Origin: Panacagrimonas sp041635265
Lineage (GTDB): Bacteria > Pseudomonadota > Gammaproteobacteria > Nevskiales > Nevskiaceae
Reading direction: 5' to 3'
DNA length: 12,822 nt
Assembly: GCA_041635265.1 (NCBI GenBank)
Contig: JBFJJV010000084.1
Coordinates: 1-12,822, forward strand
A program made the position numbers and the translations under genes. Numbering within the stretch: position 1 is the first letter of the stretch; the number at the start of each line of letters is the position of its first letter. Below are positions 1 through 5,573 of this stretch, piece after piece. The notes under the pieces were generated by a model, which searched no databases, was not told the DNA's origin, and was given only the letters and a program-made list of their open reading frames with translations.

Positions 1-230
1 GTTTCGAAAACCGACTCAGGCACGCCCAGCAGCTGATGTTTGGCGCTGTTGGTATAGGTCACCAGACCGCGCTCAAACCAGCTGGAAGAACCGGCCAGAT
101 CAGTCGCCAGCTTGGACAACAGCCCGCCGGTACAGGATTCGGCAAAAACCAGTGTCTGTTTTGCCCCGATGAGCTGATTCGCGATGGCGCAAACCTGCGT
201 GACAGCTTGCTTGTCCAGACCTGGCTTCAT
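1..230 (-). CDS. pncC: Nicotinamide-nucleotide amidase PncC (CinA C-terminal domain), 3' part cut by window edge
   Basis: The minus strand from an ATG at 228-230 reads 76 codons to the window edge without a stop. The product carries the CinA C-terminal signature: FAESCTGG at residues 29-36, then GSSSWFERGLVTYTNSAKHQ at about 47-66. Known for the family: it deamidates nicotinamide mononucleotide to nicotinate mononucleotide in the cytoplasm, recycling the NAD breakdown product, with a conserved Ser (here S32) and Lys (here K64) proposed as catalytic. The short N-terminus indicates the stand-alone PncC type, not full-length CinA with its MoaB-like domain. It starts 31 bp after the DUF924 stop on the same strand, so it is probably co-transcribed with ssb. 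No clear Shine-Dalgarno precedes the ATG; an in-frame GTG three codons upstream (237-239) is an alternative start. About half of the usual ~160-residue length is visible. Confidence 0.93.
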   Translation of the reverse strand, partial: MKPGLDKQAVTQVCAIANQLIGAKQTLVFAESCTGGLLSKLATDLAGSSSWFERGLVTYTNSAKHQLLGVPESVFE

Positions 231-261
231 GGCCGGCACGCGACGCTGTGATGGGTCACGT

Positions 262-798
262 TCAGAAACCGGCCCCAGGCTGATTCAGATATTCGATTTC
301 TTCGGTGGTGGACTGGCGCCCCATGAGTTTGTTCCGATGCGGATAACGGCCGAACCGATCGATCACCGCTTTGTGCTTGATTTCAAATTCGTAATTGCCC
401 TCTGGCGCACATTCCCGCAACAGGCTTTCTGCCGCGCGGTGTATGAATCGCGACTCGCTATGCATATAGGGCATCAACAGGAAATTACGCTCATCCGGCA
501 ATAGGGACAGATGCGCGCCCACCGATACCGCCTCCTGCGCCAAAACCAGCGCCATCCCATCGTTGGCAAAGGCACGGGCGCTCCCCCGATGGATGTTCCG
601 CGAGAACTGGTCCAGCACGATCACTTCAGCCAGGCGCCCCCTGGGCTCGACCCGCCACTCGAACAACTCGCCAAGCGAGGCCTGTTCAAGCAGTTCGGAA
701 AATCGAGTTCTGACCTGCTCGTCCAGCCCGCTATCTGCGCTCCACCATTGCTTGGGGGAGAGCTCCTCAAACCAGAACCCGAGTACTGGCTGATACAT
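262..798 (-). CDS. DUF924 family protein
   Basis: A 178-residue protein recognisable as DUF924, a conserved TPR-like helical family of unknown function. Family hallmarks are visible: GFWFEE near the N-terminus (residues 7-12), VLDQFSRNIHRGSARAF in the first half, LLMPYMHSE in the middle, and DRFGRYPHRNKLMGRQST near the C-terminus. The length is normal for the family. No signal peptide or membrane segment is visible, so it is probably cytoplasmic. Its ATG lies 19 bp after the ssb stop and its stop is 31 bp before pncC, which suggests one operon. The ribosome binding site is weak, in an A-rich stretch (AAGTCAAAAG) just upstream, so translation may depend partly on coupling to ssb. No catalytic role can be assigned from sequence. 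Confidence 0.93.
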   Translation of the reverse strand: MYQPVLGFWFEELSPKQWWSADSGLDEQVRTRFSELLEQASLGELFEWRVEPRGRLAEVIVLDQFSRNIHRGSARAFANDGMALVLAQEAVSVGAHLSLLPDERNFLLMPYMHSESRFIHRAAESLLRECAPEGNYEFEIKHKAVIDRFGRYPHRNKLMGRQSTTEEIEYLNQPGAGF

Positions 799-806
799 CT
801 TTTGAC

Positions 807-822
807 TTTAGTGGTAACTAAA
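807..822. repeat. 16-bp dyad overlapping the ssb stop codon
   Basis: TTTAGT (807-812) and ACTAAA (817-822) are perfect 6-bp inverted arms around a GGTA spacer. The right arm covers the ssb stop codon, and the element ends 8 bp before the DUF924 start. It is too AT-rich and lacks a following U-run, so it is not a convincing terminator. It could be a weak mRNA hairpin at the ssb/DUF924 junction or an operator-like dyad. It may also be chance. Confidence 0.3.
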
Positions 823-1288
823 AGGGGATGTCATCAATCGGTTCGTCGCCGCCCTCGTTATTGCTCACGGGCGCTGGCCGATTCCCGCCGCCACTGCTGC
901 GCGAGCTACCGCCGCCGCTATAGCCGCCGTCATCACTACTTCCACCACCACCGCCCCTGCTGTCGAGCATCTGCATCTCGTTGGCGTGAATTTCGGTGGT
1001 GTAACGGTCGCGACCGTCCTTGTCCTGCCATTTGCGTGTGCGCAAAGATCCCTCGATATAGGCCTTGCTGCCCTTTCGCAGGTACTGTGCAACCACTTCG
1101 CCCAGCTTGTTGTGGAACACTACGTTGTGCCACTCGGTACGTTCCTGCTGGTTACCGTCACGGTCTTTCCAGCTTTCAGAGGTGGCCAGGGTGACGTTGG
1201 TCACCGAGCCACCATTGGCAAAAGTCTTGGTCTCAGGGTCCTTGCCCAGATTGCCGATCAAAATTACTTTATTGATACCACGCGCCAT
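818..1288 (-). CDS. ssb: Single-stranded DNA-binding protein SSB
   Basis: A 156-residue SSB. It coats single-stranded DNA during replication, recombination and repair, and works as a tetramer in the family. The N-terminal OB fold (about residues 1-110) begins MARGINKVILIGNLGKDPE and keeps the three tryptophans used for base stacking in enterobacterial SSB (here W40, W53, W87). A low-complexity Gly/Ser linker follows (about 111-137). The C-terminus is the acidic tip DEPIDDIPF, the docking peptide for partner proteins. The start is fixed by a strong Shine-Dalgarno, GAGGAG, at 1295-1300 on the minus strand, 6 nt from the ATG. In many Gammaproteobacteria ssb lies next to an MFS transporter and uvrA; here an Ig-repeat gene separates them. 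I found no CTGT-N8-ACAG LexA box upstream by eye. Confidence 0.98.
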   Translation of the reverse strand: MARGINKVILIGNLGKDPETKTFANGGSVTNVTLATSESWKDRDGNQQERTEWHNVVFHNKLGEVVAQYLRKGSKAYIEGSLRTRKWQDKDGRDRYTTEIHANEMQMLDSRGGGGGSSDDGGYSGGGSSRSSGGGNRPAPVSNNEGGDEPIDDIPF

Positions 1289-1565
1289 GCCGCTCTCCTC
1301 AATTGGGTAAGACCCGGACCTCCTTCAATGAAATACCGGGCCGCGACAGGGCGACCGGGCGAGCTGGCCGATGTCGCAAATTCTGTTCGATTACATTCCA
1401 TTCCAGCCCTGGCGCTCGTGTCGAAATGAGATGAGAGACCACCTCATCGCATGAATCCGGCAGCGCTGCGCCATGCTCGGCAAAGTATACCTATCTGCAG
1501 CACTAGAGGGCCGCCCCGCCCGCTTCTCCAAGTCCTTAAATGTGCCTTACCTTGCCTATGTTAAT

Positions 1566-1619
1566 CTCGCTTCAACAGCGAGGGGCACGGGGATTCTTCG
1601 GCAGCATTCAGCTGCGAAG
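1566..1619 (+). promoter_or_regulatory. Two tandem hairpins in the leader of the Ig-repeat gene
   Basis: Hairpin A pairs CTCGCT (1566-1571) with AGCGAG (1577-1582) around a 5-nt loop. Hairpin B pairs CTTCG-CAGC (1596-1600 and 1602-1605, with G1601 bulged) with GCTGCGAAG (1611-1619) around ATTCA. Neither is followed by a U-run, so they are not simple terminators. They end 77 nt before the start codon of the Ig-repeat gene. A role in leader folding or control is inference; they match no riboswitch that I recognise. Confidence 0.35.
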
Positions 1620-1685
1620 CAGGTTTCTGAACGCGCATCAACCCCGCGAAAGCAATAGAAACAGTCGACGTCGCGCTCAGTCCGC

Positions 1686-1691
1686 AGGAGG
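1686..1691 (+). promoter_or_regulatory. Strong ribosome binding site fixing the start of the Ig-repeat gene
   Basis: AGGAGG lies 5 nt before the ATG at 1697. It is a near-perfect Shine-Dalgarno and decides this start over nearby in-frame alternatives. It also argues that the gene is actively translated. Confidence 0.85.
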
Positions 1692-1696
1692 CGGTC

Positions 1697-4204
1697 ATGG
1701 AAGTTCAAATTATTTCTGCGCAAGGCACTCGCAGCGTCGAGCTATCCACAAACACCCCCCTGGCCCTCAAACCCGGCGAATCCCTCAGCTTGCCGAAATC
1801 TGCGCTAATCCTGGATGAGGCGGACTCGCAGATGGTCATCACCGATGGGGCTGGCAACACCTACATCGTGGAGAACGCACCGCCCGTGGCGATCGACGAT
1901 GGCGAAGCGTCTGACAGGGACCCTGACTACGATCCGGACGCCTGGATCAAACAGAGCGCCGAAGAGGCTGAAACCGCGAACGACACCTTTGAAACCATCC
2001 CTCTGGGGGAAGCGGCCAGCCGCGGCTTTAGCAGTGGCACATCGGGCGGCACAAACCTCTTCGCCTCGAACAATATTTTGATTGGCGGCGGCCTCCTGAT
2101 CGGCACTGCGGGTGTGGCACTTGCGGCCTCCGGCGGTGGCGGCAGTGGCAGCAGCGGCGTGCCAGATGATGTGACTGCGCCGGTACGCCCGCGCTTTGCG
2201 TTGGCTGAGGATTCGGGCCCAAGCGCCAGTGACAATGTCAGCAAAAATGGACTGGTCAGCATCAGCAATCTGGAAGCCAAAGCCACCTGGGAATACAGCA
2301 CCGACGGTGGCAGTTCCTTCCTGACTGGGACCGGCAATAGTTTCACCTTGGCAGAAGGGATCTATAGCGCGGGCAATATCGTCGTGCGCCAGACGGACCT
2401 GGCCGGCAATGTCAGCGCGCCAGGCAGCAATGCAAGTACGTTCACGATTGATGTCAGCAACCCCGCAGCACCCAGCCTCAGCATCAACGGCGATACCGGT
2501 GCCAGCAACAGTGATGGCATCACCAATGACGCCACTGTCAACGTCAGCGGCATTGAAGCCAATGCCAGTTGGGAATTCAGCACCGACAACGGCAATACCT
2601 TTGAGCCAGGCTCGGGAAGCAGCTTCGAACTGGCGGATGGCAGTTACCCGGCAGGAACGATTCAGGTGCGACAAACCGATCTTGCAGGCAATTCGGGCAA
2701 TATCGGAATATTGGCCACTGCGGTGACGATAGATACCGCGGCCCCGGCTGCCCCCACGTTGGCACTCGCGGTCGATAGCGGCGGCAGCAGCAGTGACGAT
2801 GTCAGCAATCAGGGCACCATCAATGTCAGCGGGCTGGAAGCAAACGCCAGCTGGGAGTTCAGCATCGACAACGGCGCCAGCTTCAACGTCGGCAGCGGTA
2901 GCAGTTTCTTCCTGGCCGAAGGCAGCTATGCCGCCGGGTCCATCCAGGTTCGCCAAACTGACGTCGCGGGCAACCTTGGAAATACTGGCAGCAATGCCGG
3001 CCCGGTGATCGTCGATGTCAGCAGTCCTGCCGCGCCGACGCTGGCGCTGGCCACCGACAGTGGCAGCGACAGTAGCGATGGCATCAGCAACGACGGCACG
3101 GTGAATGTCAGCGGCCTTGAAGCCAACGCCAGCTGGGAGTTCAGCACCGACAACGGCAATACTTTCAGTTCGGGCAGTGGCAACAGCTTTGTCGTCGCCG
3201 AGGGCAGCTACGCGGCAGGCACGATTCAGGTCAGGCAGACTGATCTTGCCGGCAATCCGGGAAGCGCCGGCAGCCTCGCGGCGTCGATCACCGTGGATAC
3301 CAGCAAGCCGGATGCACCAACGCTGGCGCTCGCCACCGACAGTGGCAGCGACAATAGCGATGGCATCAGCAACGACGGCACGGTGAATGTCAGCGGCCTT
3401 GAAGCCAACGCCAGCTGGGAGTTCAGCACCGACAACGGCAATACTTTCAGTTCGGGTAGTGGCAACAGCTTTGTCGTCGCCGAGGGTAGCTACGCCCCCG
3501 GCGCAGTTCAGGTGCGGCAGACGGATGTGGCCGGAAATCGAGGGAATTCTGGCGCGCTCGCCGACGCAATCCGGGTCGACACGACCGCACCGGCGCCACC
3601 CACCGTGACACTGGCGAACGACACCGGCGACAGCGCCAGCGATGGCATCAGCAAGGTCGGCACGGTGAACGTCGGGGGGCTGGAGCCCGCAGCGAGCTGG
3701 CAATACAGCACCGATGGCGGCAACACCTTCAGCGCCGGCAGCGGCAGCAGTTTTGCGCTCGGCGAAGGCACCTACCTGCCCGGAGACATCGTTGTTCAGC
3801 AGACCGATGTCGCTGGAAATCAGGGACCGACCGGCAGCAATGCACTGCTTATTATCATTGACATGACCGCCCCCACCCTGCTCTCCAGCATTCCGGCCGA
3901 CGAAGCGACCGGGGTTTCCCCCAGCGCGGATATCGAACTCACTTTCAGCGAAGACGTGGTGGCAGCCATCGGCAATATTGTGATCAGCAATGGCACGGAC
4001 ATCCGCACCATCGACGTCGGCGATTCCCTCCAAGTCACGTTCAATGCCGACACTGCAACGGTAAACCCCTTATTGCCACTGGCACCGCTTAGTCCCAGTT
4101 ACAGCGTGATGATCGACAGCAGCGCCGTGACCGATGTGGCCGGCAACAGCTATGCCGGCATTGCGGATGACACAACCCTGAATTTCGGCACGGGGCTGAT
4201 CTGA
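1697..4204 (+). CDS. Large Ig-like repeat protein, putative cell-surface or secreted adhesin
   Basis: 835 residues. Parts in order: an N-terminal region (1-60) ending in a short motif resembling the prefix of BapA/LapA-type adhesins; an acidic stretch (about 60-100); a hydrophobic, Gly-rich segment at about 127-144 followed by a Gly/Ser run; six Ig-like repeats of exactly 94 residues (162-725); and a final SbsA-type Ig-like (Big_5-like) domain (726-835). Each repeat carries ASWEFST-type and VRQTDLAGN-type motifs. Related repeats are known from large adhesins exported by type I secretion. No classical Sec signal peptide is visible at the N-terminus, and no RTX nonapeptides or typical C-terminal secretion region follow: the protein stops at the end of the last domain. 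Cell attachment or biofilm is the likely role, by inference only. The gene ends 38 bp from the convergent MFS gene and has its own strong ribosome binding site. No type I secretion genes are in the window. Confidence 0.85.
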   Translation: MEVQIISAQGTRSVELSTNTPLALKPGESLSLPKSALILDEADSQMVITDGAGNTYIVENAPPVAIDDGEASDRDPDYDPDAWIKQSAEEAETANDTFETIPLGEAASRGFSSGTSGGTNLFASNNILIGGGLLIGTAGVALAASGGGGSGSSGVPDDVTAPVRPRFALAEDSGPSASDNVSKNGLVSISNLEAKATWEYSTDGGSSFLTGTGNSFTLAEGIYSAGNIVVRQTDLAGNVSAPGSNASTFTIDVSNPAAPSLSINGDTGASNSDGITNDATVNVSGIEANASWEFSTDNGNTFEPGSGSSFELADGSYPAGTIQVRQTDLAGNSGNIGILATAVTIDTAAPAAPTLALAVDSGGSSSDDVSNQGTINVSGLEANASWEFSIDNGASFNVGSGSSFFLAEGSYAAGSIQVRQTDVAGNLGNTGSNAGPVIVDVSSPAAPTLALATDSGSDSSDGISNDGTVNVSGLEANASWEFSTDNGNTFSSGSGNSFVVAEGSYAAGTIQVRQTDLAGNPGSAGSLAASITVDTSKPDAPTLALATDSGSDNSDGISNDGTVNVSGLEANASWEFSTDNGNTFSSGSGNSFVVAEGSYAPGAVQVRQTDVAGNRGNSGALADAIRVDTTAPAPPTVTLANDTGDSASDGISKVGTVNVGGLEPAASWQYSTDGGNTFSAGSGSSFALGEGTYLPGDIVVQQTDVAGNQGPTGSNALLIIIDMTAPTLLSSIPADEATGVSPSADIELTFSEDVVAAIGNIVISNGTDIRTIDVGDSLQVTFNADTATVNPLLPLAPLSPSYSVMIDSSAVTDVAGNSYAGIADDTTLNFGTGLI
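2180..3871 (+). repeat. Six tandem 282-bp units encoding 94-residue Ig-like domains
   Basis: Units begin at 2180, 2462, 2744, 3026, 3308 and 3590, each exactly 282 bp with no indel. At protein level each starts with a Pro-rich turn (PAAPTLALA-like), has SDGISN-like and NVSGLEANASWEFS-like strands, and ends with an AGN turn and a hydrophobic strand plus D-[VT]-x-x. Units 1 and 6 are the most divergent and units 4 and 5 the most alike, a pattern expected when repeats are duplicated in the middle of an array. Confidence 0.95.
3041..3495 (+). repeat. Nearly identical DNA in Ig units 4 and 5
   Basis: Positions 3041-3213 and 3323-3495 (173 bp each, offset 282 bp) differ at only four positions by my alignment. 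Identity then drops abruptly after 3213/3495. This indicates a recent unit duplication or gene conversion, and a site where recombination could change the number of units. Confidence 0.88.
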
Positions 4205-4242
4205 GCCCTTGAAACGACTCGTCGCCTGAAAATCAGCCTGAA

Positions 4243-5424
4243 CTAAGCGCGCGGCGTACTGGCTGCGGGCGAGATCTCTGCAGTTCGCGCCGCTGGGGGA
4301 ATCAACAACCAGATCACCGGCAACACGGCGCAAACGGCAAACGCCCCACTCAAACCCCACAGCATTTGTGCCAGACCGCCGAGGGCGCCACCGGCAAAGG
4401 CACCGAGGAATTGCGAACTGGCGTACACGCCCATGGCTGCGCCCCGAGCGGCGCTGGGTGCGCGGCGCGAAATCATGGAGGGCAGCGCACCTTCCAGGTA
4501 ATTGAAGGCGACAAAGAACAGCAGCAGCGCCAGCAGCAGCCCGGTCACACCTGCATGACCCAGTGCAGCAATCGCCATAGCAATACTCAGTAGCGCGACT
4601 GCGCTGCGAAACACCATCCGCGCCCGGCCACTTCTCTCGGCCCAACGAATCAAGGGAAATACCGGCAGGACTGATAACACCAGCACCGGCAGATAGACCT
4701 TCCAATGTTCCATGCTTTCCAGGCCCATGGTGTCGAGAATGGCGATGGGGGCCGAAGTGAACAGCGCTGTCATCAAGGCGTGCAGAATAAAGATGCCGGC
4801 GTTGAGGCGCAGTAATTCGGGATCGCGCAGGGCAATCCCGAATCCACCGCTCTGCGGCTTCGGCAGTGCGGGCGTGGGCACGCCAAACGCAATGAGCGGC
4901 AAGGTCATCAGCGCCAGGACAGCCGTTACAAAAAATATGCCGTCGACCCCAATCCAGCCGGCAACGATCGGACCGCTTACCAGCGCGATGATGAATGCCA
5001 TGCCCATGCCCATGCCCATGATCGCCATGGCGGTGGTGCGGACCTGCTCCCGGGTGACATCGGCCAGCAGCGCCGAAACCGCAGAAGAGACGGCACCTGC
5101 TCCCTGCAGAACACGTCCGAGAATGATGCCCTCGATGCTGTCAGAAAGGCCGGCAACCAAACTGCCCAGAGCGAACACAATCATGCCCAGATAGATCACT
5201 GGTTTGCGCCCGATCTTGTCCGAAAGCAGGCCCAGCGGAATTTGCAGACCTGCCTGCGCCAGACCATAGATGCCGATGGCAAGGCCGATGGTCACCGGCA
5301 TGGCGCCTCCGGGCAAATCGCGCGCATAGAGCGCGAATACCGGGAGAATCATAAACATGCCGACCATGCGCAGGGCGTACACCAGGCCCAGACCGACTAC
5401 GGCACGCCACTCGACAGAATTCAT
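4243..5424 (-). CDS. MFS transporter, YajR-like, without the C-terminal YAM domain
   Basis: 393 residues from the chosen start, with about 12 hydrophobic membrane segments. The MFS motif A is clear between TM2 and TM3 (GLLSDKIGRKPVI), and YajR-like stretches are present: LRMVGMFMILPV, IGIYGLAQAGLQIPLG, LADVTREQVRTTAMA, FFVAFNYLEGALPS and GVYASSQFLGAF. It is probably a proton-driven inner-membrane exporter; substrate unknown. E. coli YajR carries an extra cytoplasmic YAM domain after TM12; this protein ends about 20 residues after the last helix, so that domain is absent. The frame extends to 5490, but the start at 5422-5424 fits the family N-terminus and lies just downstream of a good promoter candidate. 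The ribosome binding site is weak. The gene is divergent from uvrA and convergent with the Ig-repeat gene. Confidence 0.92.
   Translation of the reverse strand: MNSVEWRAVVGLGLVYALRMVGMFMILPVFALYARDLPGGAMPVTIGLAIGIYGLAQAGLQIPLGLLSDKIGRKPVIYLGMIVFALGSLVAGLSDSIEGIILGRVLQGAGAVSSAVSALLADVTREQVRTTAMAIMGMGMGMAFIIALVSGPIVAGWIGVDGIFFVTAVLALMTLPLIAFGVPTPALPKPQSGGFGIALRDPELLRLNAGIFILHALMTALFTSAPIAILDTMGLESMEHWKVYLPVLVLSVLPVFPLIRWAERSGRARMVFRSAVALLSIAMAIAALGHAGVTGLLLALLLFFVAFNYLEGALPSMISRRAPSAARGAAMGVYASSQFLGAFAGGALGGLAQMLWGLSGAFAVCAVLPVIWLLIPPAARTAEISPAASTPRA
4999..5020. repeat. CATGCC hexanucleotide tandem repeat inside the MFS gene
   Basis: About 3.7 copies of CATGCC on the plus strand, encoding alternating Met-Gly (GMGMGM) in a membrane helix of the transporter. 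The unit length is a multiple of three, so slippage would add or remove Met-Gly pairs without breaking the frame. Confidence 0.8.
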
Positions 5425-5446
5425 TGAGAAACAGGGGTCATGGAAA

Positions 5447-5475
5447 TTTATTGGGCACAAATACAGGCTTGGCAA
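5447..5475 (-). promoter_or_regulatory. Candidate sigma-70 promoter for the MFS gene
   Basis: On the minus strand, TTGCCA (plus coordinates 5470-5475) and AATAAA (5447-5452) are separated by 17 bp, matching the -35 consensus at 5 of 6 and the -10 consensus at 4 of 6. Transcription would begin shortly before the ATG at 5424, giving a short leader. This supports that start over the frame's upstream start at 5490. Confidence 0.5.
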
Positions 5476-5509
5476 CACCGCAGGATCCACGTCGCGGCCA
5501 CATCACACG

Positions 5510-5539
5510 TTGGAGCCCGCCGGCGTGGCTCCCTATAGT
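5510..5539 (+). promoter_or_regulatory. Candidate sigma-70 promoter for uvrA
   Basis: TTGGAG (5510-5515) and TATAGT (5534-5539) are separated by 18 bp. The -10 is good and the -35 moderate. The start of transcription would fall about 25-30 nt before the uvrA ATG. No canonical CTGT-N8-ACAG LexA box is seen in the 149-bp gap. Confidence 0.4.
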
Positions 5540-5573
5540 ACTGGGTTCTCCCCGCCTATTTTATAAGAAGCTG

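Larger units (their letters stand above)
1289..1696. other. 408-bp divergent gap between ssb and the Ig-repeat gene
   Basis: No convincing gene lies here; short open frames (for example 1473-1658) lack a ribosome binding site and family features. The gap must hold the promoters for ssb (leftward) and the Ig-repeat gene (rightward), but no strong -35/-10 pair stands out. It contains a GATGAG/CTCATC inverted repeat with a 7-nt spacer (1430-1448), a GCAGCGCTGC palindrome (1460-1469), an AT-richer stretch at about 1535-1567 that could hold the rightward promoter, and two small hairpins at 1566-1619. Ribosome binding sites lie at both edges. Confidence 0.6.

Noticed and set aside
511..1194. 227-codon plus-strand frame over ssb and DUF924
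   Set aside because: Arg/Cys/Pro-rich translation with no family features; it is the shadow of two clear minus-strand genes.
1566..1619. Cyclic-di-GMP (GEMM) riboswitch before the adhesin-like gene
   Set aside because: The conserved GEMM core elements such as GCAAAGCC-like segments are not present; the hairpins alone do not make this fold.
1473..1658. 61-codon frame in the ssb/Ig gap
   Set aside because: No ribosome binding site and no family features; it overlaps the leader hairpins of the Ig gene.
1805..4033. A 742-codon open frame antisense to the Ig-repeat gene
   Set aside because: It begins with a TTG, lacks a Shine-Dalgarno, and simply mirrors the regular codon use of the six repeats, so stops are absent in every unit together. 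The sense frame has a strong ribosome binding site and recognisable domains.
4205..4242. Terminator between the convergent Ig and MFS genes
   Set aside because: Only 4-bp stems such as CTGA/TCAG were found and no U-run; not enough to call.
5425..5490. Longer MFS start with 22 extra residues
   Set aside because: It would lie upstream of or across the best promoter candidate and adds a segment not seen in YajR-like proteins.
5424..5573. Upstream extension of the uvrA frame by 50 codons
   Set aside because: The extra residues have no UvrA similarity and would include the promoter candidates; UvrA proteins begin at the MDSIRIRGARTHNL-type sequence.
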